Below are positions 46,871 to 58,914 of a stretch of DNA of 64,000 bases, one piece after another; the stretch's first letter is position 1, and each line of letters starts with the position of its first letter. This DNA is from Filosporella fistucella (Eukaryota; Ascomycota; Leotiomycetes; Helotiales). The notes beneath the pieces are model-generated. The model did no database searches. It saw only the letters and a program-made list of their open reading frames with translations, and was not told the DNA's origin. The DNA is taken from contig JAQJZZ010000015.1 in the NCBI GenBank assembly GCA_030077755.1, forward strand, positions 1,550,001 to 1,614,000, in the 5' to 3' direction. The position numbers and the translations under genes are program-made.

Positions 46871-47932
46871 ATGCAGCTCTCTACCAAAACACTCTTTGCT
46901 CTCCTCCCTTTCTTCCTGCAAGTCAATGCCGGTGCTTCCGGAACGGGAACAACGACTAGATATTGGGATTGCTGCAAGCCTTCTTGTGCTTGGCCAGGAA
47001 AGGCATCTCTTCTTGCTGGCTCAAACCCGGTTACTACTTGCGATATCTCGGACAACCCTCTTACGGACTATAATGCTGCGTCTGGTTGTAATGGCGGCTC
47101 TTCTTACCAGTGCTCCAACGAATCTCCATGGGCAGTGACAGATGATTTGGCATACGGATATGCCGCTGTGAATATTGCAGGTGGTTCGGAATCATCTTGG
47201 TGTTGTGCGTGTTATGAATTGACATTCACGAGCGGTCCTGTTGCTGGCAAGAAGATGGTTGTGCAAGCCACCAACACAGGTGGCGACTTGGGATCGAACC
47301 AATTCGACATCAGCGTAAGCTCCTCCTTCCTCCTTCCTCACCAAACACAGAATACTAATAGATTTTAGATGCCCGGCGGAGGAGTCGGAATCTTCAACGG
47401 CTGCACACAAGAATGGGGAGCTCCTTCCTCAGGATGGGGAGCACAATACGGCGGAATCTCGTCACGCTCAGACTGCGACAATTTCCCAGCCGCACTCAAA
47501 GACGGATGTTACTGGCGCTTTGATTGGTTCTCCAGTTCCGATAATCCCACCGTTTCCTTCAAACAAGTTGCTTGCCCGGCTGCGATCCTCAAGAAATCTG
47601 GATGTACACGCGCAGATGATAGCAGTCTTCCAGCTGCGTCTGCTCCTCAGGGTAATGCCGTCGTGTCTTCAGCGTCCCCGGTTGCTGCTGTTGTGGCTTC
47701 TTCTTCGCCCGCCGCCGTGGTTGTTCCTTCTTCAAGTGCCGTCGGCGAGAAAGTCGTTCCAGAAGCCACTCCTTCGACATCAGCCGCACAACCCATCGCT
47801 ACCTCCGCTGCCGAGATTGTTTCTCCAGTATCGTCAGCCCCTATCGCCATAGAGATTCCAAGCACGACCTCTGCCAAAGCTGAAGCAACAGCCCCCGCCG
47901 AGTCGGGAGATGATGATGTTTGTGAGCTGTAA
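46871..47932 (+). CDS. Secreted endoglucanase, glycoside hydrolase family 45
   Basis: Cleaves internal beta-1,4 bonds of cellulose by inversion. Exons 46871-47314 and 47369-47932 give 335 aa. Signal peptide [20 protein letters not shown], then the GH45 start [14 protein letters not shown] with catalytic Asp33; the second catalytic Asp is Asp146 in [10 protein letters not shown], followed across the intron by [12 protein letters not shown]. The spacing matches Humicola-type Cel45. The catalytic domain ends near residue 240 ([17 protein letters not shown]). It is followed by about 95 residues rich in Ser, Ala, Pro and Val, a linker-like tail, but no cellulose-binding module follows; the protein stops at DDDVCEL. 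The intron is 54 nt in phase 0. Confidence 0.94.
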
Positions 47933-48370
47933 GAATGCCCCGATTTCTTGGCTATAGTAGTCAGCACCTTTGCAACCCTTAAGAGGGATGATGTATAACA
48001 AGAGTTTGTATATTCACCTGTATATATTTTAGACTTTGGCCAGTATCATCCTCAAATGGTAGCTTCTAGAGAAACTCAGCTCGAGAATGAATATGCTTTT
48101 AGCCGCCTCTGCCGAGTCTACTAGTAATGATCATGAATGAAACACAAGACATCTGAATCTTATCATGCAAGTGAGAATAAAGTGTAATAGAAACAGAAAA
48201 TTGGCTCAAATATACAATCGGAAATGATTCTCGGGTATACGTGCAATAACTACAAAGAAGCAAACCCCCGCGCCATTTACTCATTTTGACTAACACCACT
48301 TCCCTGCGAAGTATCTGACCCATAAAATACAATCCCCCTTTACATCTCAAATCAATGCCCATTATTCGTA
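47933..48370. other. Intergenic between convergent GH45 and C2H2 factor genes
   Basis: Two 3' flanks; AT-rich with TATATATTTTAG near 48020. No gene seen. Confidence 0.5.
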
Positions 48371-51300
48371 TCAAGATTGCCCTCCAATCAAATGGATGCA
48401 ATTATTCAACAACAAAGCCGCTTCATGGAGCAACTCCCATCTCGTTTTCTCAAATACGGTTCGTAAGACCATCAGCATGCCGCTGCAGCCATTAAAGCCC
48501 CTCATAGACTTAAGTTCTTCTGGCGATTTGACGCCACCAAGTCTTCGCAAATAGGCTCGCATATCACGCACTTGCTCATCGAAGTCATAAGCCTGTGGAA
48601 TGGGAGCTGTACTTGGACCTTCCAAAGCAAAACCATAACACCACACGATCAGCGCAGCAAAATACAACACCCAAGGTCGGTTCAGCAAGGGATCATCACG
48701 AGCTGAATAAGTGAAGGGTGGATCGTTGTACCCAGTATGAATGGTCGAAGTGACGGATTCCTCAGGCAGTAGCACACTGCAGAGGAATCGTAGGGCGTAC
48801 CATGTTGCGTCTCGCGCCTTTGCAGTTGGTGCCCAGTTGTCTTTCATTCGGCGTTGGGCGCTATTCAAATCCTGGGAGCCAATTGTTCGACCAAGAAGCC
48901 GTTTAGCTCTCGCAAAAATTTGGCAATCCACAATATCAACATGCATGGCCATGTGCGCCAAGTGATGTAACACTGTTCGGCTTTGGAAGACGACATTCTC
49001 CTCCTTCTTTTCGCTGTACATGTACGGGCCTGGAACTGAGTCCGAAGACGTCCTTGCCAGGGAACGATCAAAATCCTGCTTCCATAAATCAAAAGCTCGT
49101 GTCAGAGACCCTCTCCATTTATCTCTACCGCCAAGAGCCTGAGACACTCCGAGAGAATTTACTTGTAAATCACGTTGGTTCATGTGCCAGCTCACGCTGA
49201 GCAGACCTGCCATCAGAATTGTCCTCCCAAATGAATTAGTTCTCACTTCTTGGGCATTCAATGTTCTCTTCAAGCCTTCTAAGAAAGAAATGGGTTTGAC
49301 ACCATTGGCTTGAAGGCTGGCCTCAATCCTGCCCACCTCGGCGCTGCTGCTCGCGGACCACAATGCTTCGTCGCAGGGTAGTGGCAATCTCATCTCGTGT
49401 GCGACCATCACAGTTGAGTGGCCAAACATCGTCGCATGGGTAGAATCAATAACAAAAGCTGCGAAAGCCGCCCGCCTCGTTGCTTCGTTTGTGATCCAGT
49501 GATGCCACCATTCATCTGGTGTGTTAGCCCCGGAAGTCGAGGACTGACGAGACCCATTCAGCCCCTGCTTGTCATCTCTAACACTCGGTGGTGAGTCCAA
49601 TGCTGATCTACCGATGAGAGAGCTTCCGCGGCGCATGAGCGTAATGGTGGTGGCATGGTGAATATGAGCTCTCTCGTGTAATGCACGTGTCGAATACATC
49701 TTTTCGTATAATTCCAACAGAAGAAGGGCCTGGAAGACCCAGAGCTTGGCAGGAGGTCTGAAGTGGTAGTCGCTGAAGATCTCCCATCTCAAGTGCCAAG
49801 CCAAAAAGTTAGACAACTCTGCACCTGCTTGAGTTACATCGTAGCCATGCATCTTGTCCAGACATGAGGCACCAATCGCCATCATAGCAATCAACAATAG
49901 ATTCGGAGTCTTGTCAGGAGAGAACGTAGGTTTATGCACTAATAGGAGGTTAGTAAATGAAGGTGAAAAGATGTGATCCAACTCACGGATTGGTACTTGT
50001 TCATTGAAATGATACCAATAGCTTCCAATGTACGTTTGCATCATGTGACGGCTAAGCATGTGGCTATCGACGCTTCGATCACCTTCAAGGAGAGCCTCTT
50101 TCTGTCTTGCGACTGGCGCATGATCGCCCTCGTTGAAGCGATCTTTGATCAAATCAACAATTGCTTGGCTCTTTTCATCCGACAAAACTGTTTCTGGAAG
50201 GGAAGTATCAAGAAGACTAGTAACTGCCATAGGATGATGGGACTGTGTAGGTGGGAAAAAGCCACCTAAGTTTGCGTCATTGGTGTAGTATGGTGCATAG
50301 TACTGATTGTTTGCATCAGGGTAGCTAGGTAGATATTAGCACATATGTAACAAGCCAAAAGTAAGGAGACTAACTTTGCATAGCCTTGCTGTCCCATTTG
50401 CATTGGTGACTGATTATCTAGCTGCTGACCATTGAACAAATATGCCACAAAATCTTCTGGAATCGCAAAAGGAGACCTGTTGTAACCTTCCCCTCCAAAT
50501 ACAGGCATAGTGTTTGGTGCAGTCATCTGATCTAGTAGCATCATATCTGCCCCGGATTGTTGATGATGCATGGAATCATTGGAATATTCGCTTGGCATGG
50601 AAGTGGGATAAGATGGTTCTGCTTCGCGTGTAGTGACAGGTGTGGTGGCCGAGGTGGAGAAGCCAGGAGGAGGTAGGGTGAAAGGAGTAAAGTTTTGCTG
50701 GTTCACAAATGGTTGTTGTGGACTAGATTGGCTGCTATGATAATTTGGATTGTTGGAAGCAGATGACAAGAGTCCATAGGGTCCAACAGTCGTTTGTAAT
50801 GGTGGCCTGGAGAAGTCTGCAGGCTTACCATCAGACATACCAAAGCTGGCATGCCTCTGTGGTCGACTAATGGGTGTTGCATTATTTGGATCATGTCCCC
50901 GTGAAATGCTATCACTATTCGAGCGTTTAAAATTGCCACCTTGGTTATAATTATCTCCGCCAGTAGTGGAGCCATTCCCGGAATAGGTACCAGAAGATGG
51001 ATTGGTTGCTGGAGAATATGGATTTGTATTCATATCTTGCGGTGATTGATATTGAAGCTGGTTCGCGCGGGACTTGATTCCAGCGAGACTAGGCCTCATA
51101 ACTTCTGGCGATGATGAACCATGGGCTGAGAGGGGCTTTCCGGAATCTGTTATTGGTGAAGCGTGAGCATGACCCAGCATCGAATCTTTCCTATGCAATT
51201 GTGAACCCTTGGCTGTGTGCCGATCTTTATGCCTGTTGCATAGATCTTGCCGGACAAAAGTGCGGGAGCAGTCTGGAAAGTCGCAGTTGTATATCTGCTT

Positions 51301-51716
51301 TGGAGTATGATTCAACTGGTGACGATAGCTTTTTGGTCTTGGTCAGCATTTCACATTTGGTTCATAGGAAATACTCACAGGTGCTCAGCTCTCGAGTAGC
51401 TCTTGCCACAGCCGTCCTGGGGACATTCAAACTTCTTATCCAAGCCTTTGCGGCTCCTCCTTCTTTTCCGGGATGGTCCATCTGTCCCGGACGAGTGCCC
51501 CTCTCCTGCATCGTTGGGCGACACATCACCACTTCCCTCCTTGCTTTTATTCTGCGGTCGACTTCTGCCTCTTCCGCGATTCTTGTCTTCCCCCTCCGCT
51601 TTTGGTCGTCGTTGTAGGGAGGGGTCATGAATCTGCGCCCTGCCAGATGGATCCATCTGGGTCATGATGTTGTTCGCGGGGAAATTAAGCGGCTGTGCAG
51701 CTAATACTGAAGTCAT
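48371..51716 (-). CDS. C2H2 zinc-finger transcription factor with fungal-specific transcription factor domain
   Basis: Four exons (51716-51379, 51328-50375, 50324-49987, 49938-48371) join two long frames into one 1065-aa protein. N-terminus: basic region (PSRKRRRSRKGLDKK, likely nuclear signal), then two C2H2 fingers at about residues 97-150 (FECPQDGCGKSYSRAEHL and YNCDFPDCSRTFVRQDLC ... HKDRH); the first finger is split by intron 1. The middle 330 residues are Ser/Asn/Pro/Gln-rich. The C-terminal half is the fungal-trans domain usually found with Zn2Cys6 proteins (LHKPTFSPDKTPNLLLIAMM, AWHLRWEIFSDYHF, NEATRRAAFAAFVIDSTHA). The architecture resembles Klf1/AmdX-type regulators. Targets are unknown. 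A 3.9-kb non-coding stretch precedes it. Confidence 0.9.
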
Positions 51717-52237
51717 AGTCCAAGTCGGTACAGATTTCGAAAAAGTAGGTTGATATTTTGATTTGGAAGCACTTCAAATTGCGACGCGATGACGGATAAA
51801 TAGATCACATCTACTACAATGGCGACTGTCAGGAAATGTTTATATTTAAGATTCGCTGGAGGAATTTTCGTGCCACAGCATGAATATTGAATGCGACTTA
51901 CTCACTAAGTGACCTGGTGGGAGAGTTTGGTGAGCATAAACAAATATTGCCTGGTTGAAACTGAAGGCTAGAGAAGTCTCTTGGGATTTCTAATCGACCG
52001 GTCAATTGACCCGGGACGTCGACTATGTCATTCCGGAGAGGATGAGTCTGCGCAATCAGATGAACGGGCAGTGGCTGCCAGTCCTCCAGTTGGCACGAGA
52101 GTTGTATGCGGGGAGCCCTGAGTGCAGTGCAGTGCAGATGGTGAGTGACACGACGACGAGCTATGATGCACTGGGCGAATCTGTGATGGAAGCTCTGTAT
52201 AGGCGCGGATATGGAGAAGCAGACGGTTGTGCTTCAG

Positions 52238-52333
52238 GTCGAGTCGAGTCGAGTCGCAAAGGTCACTCGTGTATCGGTGGGTCAGTCAGTCTATCGGGTT
52301 GCAGTACGTTGCGTTGCGTTGTGTTGCGATGCG
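52238..52333. repeat. GTCGA and GTTGC short tandem repeats
   Basis: GTCGA repeated four times at 52238-52256 and GTTGC/GTTGT-type units at about 52307-52333. Confidence 0.7.
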
Positions 52334-52628
52334 TGGACTCGACTCTTGAGTGTGGGATACAATGCGGACTCCGTAAGTCGAGGTAGGGTATAGTAGTGAG
52401 TAAGGTAGTAAGGTAGGTAGGTAGCAGTAGGTAAGGTGCGGTACGGAGGATGGGACGAGTTGATGGGATGTGGACAAAGCTCTCAGTGGGGGTTCTGTCA
52501 AGATGGGCGCGGGAGCCGGCCTTAAGTGTGATCTTGAGTTGGGGAGGTGGGCAAAGAGGTAAGGTTGTCCGTCTTGGGCGGACTTGACAAGCGTGGTGGA
52601 TTTTCTGGGGCGAGAGTGAAAGTCGAAG

Positions 52629-52680
52629 GTGTGTGTGTGGGTGGTGTCTGTGTCTGTGTGAGTGTGTGGGTGTGTGAGTG
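52629..52680. repeat. GT-rich simple repeat
   Basis: Interrupted TG/GTG dinucleotide-like run in the upstream region of the C2H2 factor. Confidence 0.75.
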
Positions 52681-52931
52681 CAGTTGTGTCGAGGCGTGTG
52701 GAGTGTGTTCGAGGTAAGCTCGGCAAGGGAAGCAAGGTGGTCCCGGGACAGCAGAGTAGTTTCTGGGCGAAAAAACACCGTCGACGGCTGAAAATCTACT
52801 AGTCGATCAATCTGGCAGACTAGCGGCGACCAGAGCAGTAAGTGGTGGTGGTGATGTTGGTGGTGTACGGTAGGTGAGGTTGGTGGAGGAGGTGAAGTGG
52901 TGGAGGGTGGTAGTCGTAGTGGAACTGGAAG

Positions 52932-52966
52932 TCGTAATGGTAATGGTAATGGTAGTGGTAGTGGTT
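52932..52966. repeat. TGGTAA/TGGTAG hexanucleotide repeat
   Basis: Three TAATGG units followed by TAGTGG units in the same region. Confidence 0.75.
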
Positions 52967-53111
52967 TAAAGTACAGTAGAAGGAAAAATGAAGTGTGAGA
53001 AACAAATGTGGCGGGCAGAGAAAAAGAGGGAAGGGAACGATCGGGATGTCCAGAACAGCAGCACCGCGATGTGTATGCAGGTAAGGTAGCTTGGATGAGG
53101 TTGTGAATAAG

Positions 53112-53138
53112 CATGTATGTATATGTATGTATATGTAG
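53112..53138. repeat. ATGT/ATATGT simple repeat
   Basis: Alternating ATGT and ATATGT units, a short microsatellite. Confidence 0.7.
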
Positions 53139-55588
53139 TGTAGAAATAGGACAGGAAAGTCGGGAATGTTAATCAAGTAGTAGTAGATAAGATAAATAGA
53201 TATTGTAGATCCAGTCCAGTCCAGTCTGGTTGTAAAGCAGATCACGGCAGCAAAAGCTCAATCCTTAGTCCTCATCCTCAATCCTCGTCGTCCTGGTCCG
53301 AGAGTGCACCAAGCTGCATTGCATGGGCATGGAGATGGTGATGGATTGCATGGAGAAGAAAGATGGTCTTCGTGCAGCTGCCAGGCCTCTCTTTTGTATG
53401 CTTTGCGTCTCTTTGAAGCCTCTCTCTGCGCCTGACTCCGAGTACCTACGGTATGAGGTAGGAAGTCCTGACGCCATCTCCCCCTTCTTGTTACTTGTCT
53501 CCCTTGGTCTCCTTATTCTTCCTCAACCCCCATTTCCATCTCCACCGTGGCACATACTACTACCACCCCATCCCCCCTTCTCCCTCCTCATATGGAGCAC
53601 TGGAATCCATAACCATGCACCCGCCATACCATACATTACCTACTTTCCTTACCTTCCTCCAGCTCCAGCCCTTCTAGAATTGGAACCCGGAAAAAAAAAC
53701 ACAGAGGGGTGAGCCGTGCAAAGCCACTCACTCTCTCGGCTGGATAAAAAACCGCACAGCATCAGCAGATTTCCCATGTCGGTCTGTCTCAATACCTCCC
53801 ATGCAAGCCTTCAACCTGTTGGCAAATGGGCTTGAGATGGTCTAGTACAACATAGGACAACTCCGCATTTGACCAGATCCTCCGCCAGGAGCAATAACAA
53901 TAATACACTGTTTCTTATGGGCCAGGCCGCCTTTGACAAATTAGATCATGTTTATACTAATGATGACCATTCTTCTTAGGAAATTTCTACCTCAAAAGGT
54001 AATTGTCCTTGTACTTCTACATGCCCGATAGATACACTTCGATTTGCGGCGTGTCCAACTTCCCTCCCGGGAATGAATGGTTCATTATCACTATTGCTCC
54101 TCACCGTTTTCATTTCTGCACCTCTCCCTGTCATATACGTTACACCAAGCCATCGCACATGAGGTATGGCTTGCAGGAACGTCACTTCTTCAGAGTCTGT
54201 GGAGAAGATCTCCCCTCATGTCTCGTGCCTTTCACTCACTCCTCTTGGCTCAACATTGTAATACGATCTGACCTGCTGTCTTGTACAGTACACCAGTCAA
54301 ACAATCTCTTACTAGCAGATCTGTGACACTAGCCCAGGCAATTGTTGTTCTTTCTATAATTCCTTCTGCGTGGTATTTTGCAGGTCGGTCTGTTCGGTCT
54401 GGCTGGGCTCGCCGGGGTCGAACCACGGTCTGGGTGTTATTTCCCCTCTCCCCTTACCATGTTTCGCTTACTTACACCCTGAAGACTGAGGTGAGCCTTG
54501 ACTGCCAGAGTTGGAACTGGAATTGGAAACAAAATAGGACAACAAAGCATACATGAAAATCTTTATGGAAAAAAGAAAAAGATACAATTTCAAAGATGGA
54601 TAATGATTGAGGCTTGTAGACCCAAGCGGGGAAAATTGCAGGGAAGAGAGTTTCGAAGGATCACCGTCACCGGTACGGGCCATAGCCATAGGGCCACAGC
54701 GGAGCATTCCATTCTTCAACTCTTTCCACCTGGGCACTCCACTGTAACAAGAGGCTCATGCAAAACATTTCTTTTGAGGAAAATTCTTTCCGCTGCGTGG
54801 TGAAGTAAGTCGTCAGCATATCCAGCGCCTTCGCTCTTGATCTCCTGTATTTCCACTTTTATTTTTTTTTGCCATCCCATTCCACATTTGCAAGCTGCGG
54901 CAGCGTCGGCTGTCCAAGGCTCCAAGACAGAGTGACTGGCTGGATAGTACGCCGTCCGTAAGTGCATGTCTAGTCTAAGTCACTCATCTGCGCTAAATCT
55001 GGGGGAGACTGGGGTACTCCGTACAAAAAATTCTTCAAGCTTTTGTTCTTCATCTGACCGTCTAGAGCCGCCATCATTGGCTAGGTCGTGCAAGCGTGCA
55101 TCAGGGCGGTTGCTTGGCCCTGCAGGAGATTATGCGTTGGGTTGAGTGAGACAGGAAGCCATTCAAAAAGGCAGCCACTTGGACCAACCTGGAAAAGATG
55201 GATCAACAGTTAAAATTTTCAGAAGCAAGTAAATAACTCAGTGATGACGGCGATGATCCCAAGTCGTTGAGGCATTAGGTAGGTAATGTAGCTATCCGAT
55301 GGATCAGTGATCGATACCGATCGAACATCAACTCGGGCGGTATGACCTTTCGATGACGGGAGATGGAGAGGCAGAAGATGCACCGGGAACGGCATCGGCA
55401 CGCGGGAGTGGAATAACCTTTGACCGAGAACGGAAAACGCGAGACGCGACTGACGATGATGCTTCCCAGCCTCACCGTTCATGACTGGGTCAAGCAGGTC
55501 AACGACTTCTGACCCAACTTCTCTATACGACAGAGACTTACGAGATAAATCTACAGCTTTATTAGTGCTGTCATCGTCGTAGCTCGCA

Positions 55589-56243
55589 ATGGCACCTCCT
55601 AGATCCCGACCACCGCCGCCAGAAGACTCGAGGTCTGAAGCATCAAGCACCAAAGAGAAGGTGGGGTCGACTTCGACCGGCAATGCAAATGGGAAAGGCC
55701 GCCGTGTAGCAGGAAATAACGCTACAAGTAGTTCTTTGAGAGATGTAGTGACTGCAGGGCCGAGTGGTACAACTGCTTCATCGGGCGCTGCTGGGCAAGA
55801 CTCGAATGGAGGAAACTCTGGAGTGAGTCTTGCAATTAATCTGCGATTAAGCTCTCTGCTGACTCTCCGCCAGCTTCATTGGTCCTCATTTGATCCGGAA
55901 ATATTGCATGCGTATCGATACGACTACCGTTTGAACACACCCGCTGCTTTCAGTAGCTCCTATAACCAACTTGTCCTCGCTCGATCCCCTATCGGCCGAA
56001 TGTCACCTACAATGGCTCGCAGGAAAGAAGACCGACGGCAGAGCAAGGAGCAATTAGCTACTGCTGTACGCAAACATTTCAACAGTATGGGTATAGCCGA
56101 GAATGAGGTGGTAGTAGACTTTTTATACAAAGTCCGATGGCAAGGTATATCACATATTCCCCACCCTTTGCTAAGTTGTTGTTGTACTGATTTGGTCAGA
56201 TAAAAACTTTCGCATGCACTTTGCCCCTCAAAGACCTCGTTGA
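55589..56243 (+). CDS. SAP30: SAP30-like subunit of the SIN3 histone deacetylase complex
   Basis: SAP30 bridges the Sin3 scaffold to the Rpd3-type deacetylase in transcriptional repression. Exons 55589-55822, 55874-56144 and 56200-56243 give 182 aa. The N-terminal 78 residues are Pro/Ser/Gly-rich and disordered. The rest is the Sin3-binding domain: LHWSSFDPEILHAYRYDYRL, NTPAAFSSSYNQLVLARSPI, MARRKEDRRQSKEQLATAVR, VVDFLYKVRWQDKNFRMHFA, ending PQRPR. Both introns are needed: without the first, 17 unrelated residues interrupt the domain; without the last, the conserved end is lost. The first intron is readable through and was found from family spacing. Confidence 0.87.
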
Positions 56244-56558
56244 TGGCAATCCTGGGTTCGAAATAATTCCTTCGTGGCGTTAATAGGTGGGGTAGTGCTT
56301 GGATCATATTGGCTTGAAACTTTGATACCCCGGAGTCAAGAATAAATGGTGGAGAGGACCGATATAAAAATTTCATCGAATAATGATTCCTAGTGTCCTG
56401 AATATTGGTGCCAAAGATTGGCGTTCTTCTCAAATGAAAAGGTCAACTCGGCCACCCGAATGATGAGCTAGAAAGCTGCCGTTAAAACCAATTTCAAATA
56501 AAAGTTCGGCATCACGAGGTGAAAATATAGCTACAGATTTTGTTATATTGACACCATT

Positions 56559-56907
56559 CTAATCGCCCACCAAAGACAATCTTGTCCAAAGACTCCCCTT
56601 GAGATACTCAGGTTGGTAAATATGTTTGGAAAGGAATTGGCTCAATGAAGACTCCCACATATCCTCAATATTTCTCGATTTCAAAATCGATCGAGAACTT
56701 TGGAAGTGATCTGGTATTATTCTTCTCGGGCCATGGTCAAGCATTTGAACAATATTCAGTCCGACGATTCTGTAACATGCTAGCATCGCAGGACGACCAA
56801 ACTCCAAAATTAAGGCTAATTCCAGGTATAAGTTTGCTCCAGTCAATAGACAGAAATTTCAAATACTTACAATGGATATCGAATGAGGTGATTTTCAACG
56901 GAGGCAT
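56559..56907 (-). CDS. Candidate two-exon orphan gene between SAP30 and MDJ1
   Basis: Exon 1 (56907-56871) MPPLKITSFDIH and exon 2 (56815-56559) are joined in frame by a 55-nt intron with perfect ends (GTAAGT...AATTAG); 97 aa. Exon 2 reads LILEFGRPAMLACYRIVGLN, HGPRRIIPDHFQSSRSIL and NIEDMWESSLSQFLSKHIYQ, a natural composition with no recognised family. The open frame reaches 17 codons further upstream without an ATG, so the first exon may be longer. It overlaps no other gene. Could be a lineage-specific protein or a gene fragment. Confidence 0.4.
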
Positions 56908-57157
56908 CGCCTGTTCTTTTCCATCCAAATCTTCGAAGTTCGCAGCTGGCCCCACTCATTAAGCTCTCACCAATCAACTGTTAACAAAAAAAGTTTGGAG
57001 CTTCTGATTGTGACTGGGTATCATTTCTCTTCTTCAATATCTACTCCACTTTCGCAACATTGCACTGGATCTTCAAGGTCCCAATCTCGCAGACGCTAGA
57101 TACAAAGAGCAGGTTCATCATTTTGCCAACATAGATGCTCGCCAATAAATCCCCACG

Positions 57158-58914
57158 ATGAATTCCGGGACAACGACTCTTTTGCACAGAGCCGCCACAA
57201 CGACACGAAATTTATGTCCCACGCGGCCCTCGAGACAAACACGATTGAAGAATGAATTAGTACGAAGGCAGCAGATACGATCAATATGTTGCTCTAATCT
57301 CAATACGTATCGGCGGCCTAATGTTGCTACACCACCATCGGCGCAGAGAATAATACAACAGCAGAGGGTCAGTTGACCATTGTCCACCTCAATAGGATTA
57401 TGCTAACATCTTCATCATAGAATTTCCGGCCAAGTTCAAATCTTCAGGCGACAAAAGACCCTTACAATGTCCTAGGAGTTAGTAAGGGAGCATCTGCAGG
57501 TGATATCAAAAAGGCATACTACGGCCTGGCGAAGAAATTTCATCCCGATACCAATAAAGACCCTACAGCGAAGGATAAATTTGCAGAGGCACAGTCTGCG
57601 TATGAACTACTCACAGATCCGCAGAAAAAGGCAGCTTGGGACCAATTTGGAGCCGCCGCATTTGATCAAGGAGCCGGTCCAGGAGCCGGGCCCGGCCCAG
57701 GAGGAGATCCATTTGGCGGAGCGGGCCCTTTTGGAGCTGGTGGAGCTGGCGGATTTCCTGGAGGTTTCGGCGGTGGAGGATTTGGATCTGATTTCAACTT
57801 CGAGGACTTATTCAGGGGTTTCACAGGTGGTGCGAGGAGAGGCGGTCGTCCCAATACCCGCAATCCGTTTGAAGAAGCGGAAATTCTGGTTGGTGATAAT
57901 ATTGAAGTACAAACAACCATCACATTTTCCGAAGCAGCAATGGGAACATCAAAAAGTATCAAGATCAGTCCCTTGGTATCTTGTAAAACTTGTTCTGGGA
58001 GTGGGTTGAAGGCTGGAACGCAGCGATCCGAATGCAAATCCTGTTCTGGAACCGGAACCCGAGTTCACTTTATGTCTGGTGGATTCCAGATGGCATCTAC
58101 TTGTAGTGCTTGCGGCGGCCAGGGAGTGACAATACCAAGAGGTGGAGAATGTCGGAGTTGCTCAGGCAATGGAGTTGTGAAAGACAAGAAGACTGTCAGT
58201 ATCGATATTCCTGGAGGTATCGAAGATGGAATGCGGCTCAGGGTTGAGCGCGAGGGCGATGCTCCAGCTACAGGCACCACCGCAAACCCAAAGGCTAGAT
58301 CCACAAAAGGCGATCTTTATGTTCTTGTCAGAGTTGCTACGGACCCCAAATTTAGCCGCTCTGGCTCTGATATTCTGTATACGGCTACCATTCCTCTCAC
58401 AACGGCTATGCTGGGAGGCGAAGTAAAGATTCCAACATTAACCGGCGATGTCAACGTTAAGGTAGCCACAGGCACCGGCACTGGTGATCGTATTACTTTG
58501 GGTGGTATGGGAATGAAGAAACTAGACCAGAGAAGAGGAACAGGAGATTTGAAAGTCGAGTTCAAAGTTTCAATGCCGAAATATCTCACCGCCAATCAAC
58601 GTACTATCATAGAGATGCTTGCGGACGAGATGAACGATAAAACGGCGAAGCGTATTATGAACGTTGGGCGGGCCAAGTAAGTCTTGCTATGGGTCAAAAA
58701 TTAATGCATATACTGACCTATCAGCTCTTCTTCAAATTCTGGTCCTGCTGAATCCCACAAAAATGAAGGATTTCTCAAGTCTGTCTGGCAAAAATTGACT
58801 GAAACGCCTCATCCACCCAAAGAAAGTGCAGGTGACGATTCTATACCTAAGCCTACCAAAAACGATACCAAAGACGGAAAAGAATCCAAGAAAGCTTCAG
58901 GAACCGGTGTTTAG
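57158..58914 (+). CDS. MDJ1: Mitochondrial DnaJ-type co-chaperone MDJ1
   Basis: Mdj1 stimulates the matrix Hsp70 (Ssc1) in folding of imported proteins. Exons 57158-57367, 57421-58676 and 58725-58914 give 551 aa. The N-terminus is a basic, Ser/Thr-rich presequence ([20 protein letters not shown]). The J-domain starts at [13 protein letters not shown] with the HPD motif at residues 111-113. A Gly/Phe-rich stretch follows ([12 protein letters not shown] ... [12 protein letters not shown]). Then the type I zinc region with four CxxCxGxG repeats ([32 protein letters not shown]), and the substrate-binding barrels ([26 protein letters not shown]). The C-terminal exon adds a charged tail ([14 protein letters not shown]). 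Intron 1 starts GTCAGT. Confidence 0.94.

Larger units (their letters stand above)
51717..55588. other. 3.9 kb upstream region of the C2H2 factor, rich in simple repeats
   Basis: The left 1.5 kb is probably 5' leader and promoter of the minus-strand C2H2 factor, C/T-rich on that strand. It contains several simple repeats (listed separately). 53490-53690 is C/T-rich on the plus strand. TACTCCGTA at 55015-55023 and ACTCCGTA at 52368-52375. The right end is the SAP30 promoter. A 283-codon minus-strand frame at 52263-53114 is pure repeat translation and was not called. Confidence 0.55.

Noticed and set aside
52263..53114. 283-codon minus-strand frame upstream of the C2H2 factor
   Set aside because: It translates simple repeats (His/Thr/Pro/Leu runs) of the C/T-rich leader and has no domain-like region.
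54395..54440. tRNA-like B box (GGTTCGACCCC on the minus strand)
   Set aside because: No matching acceptor stem, D arm or A box could be placed around it.
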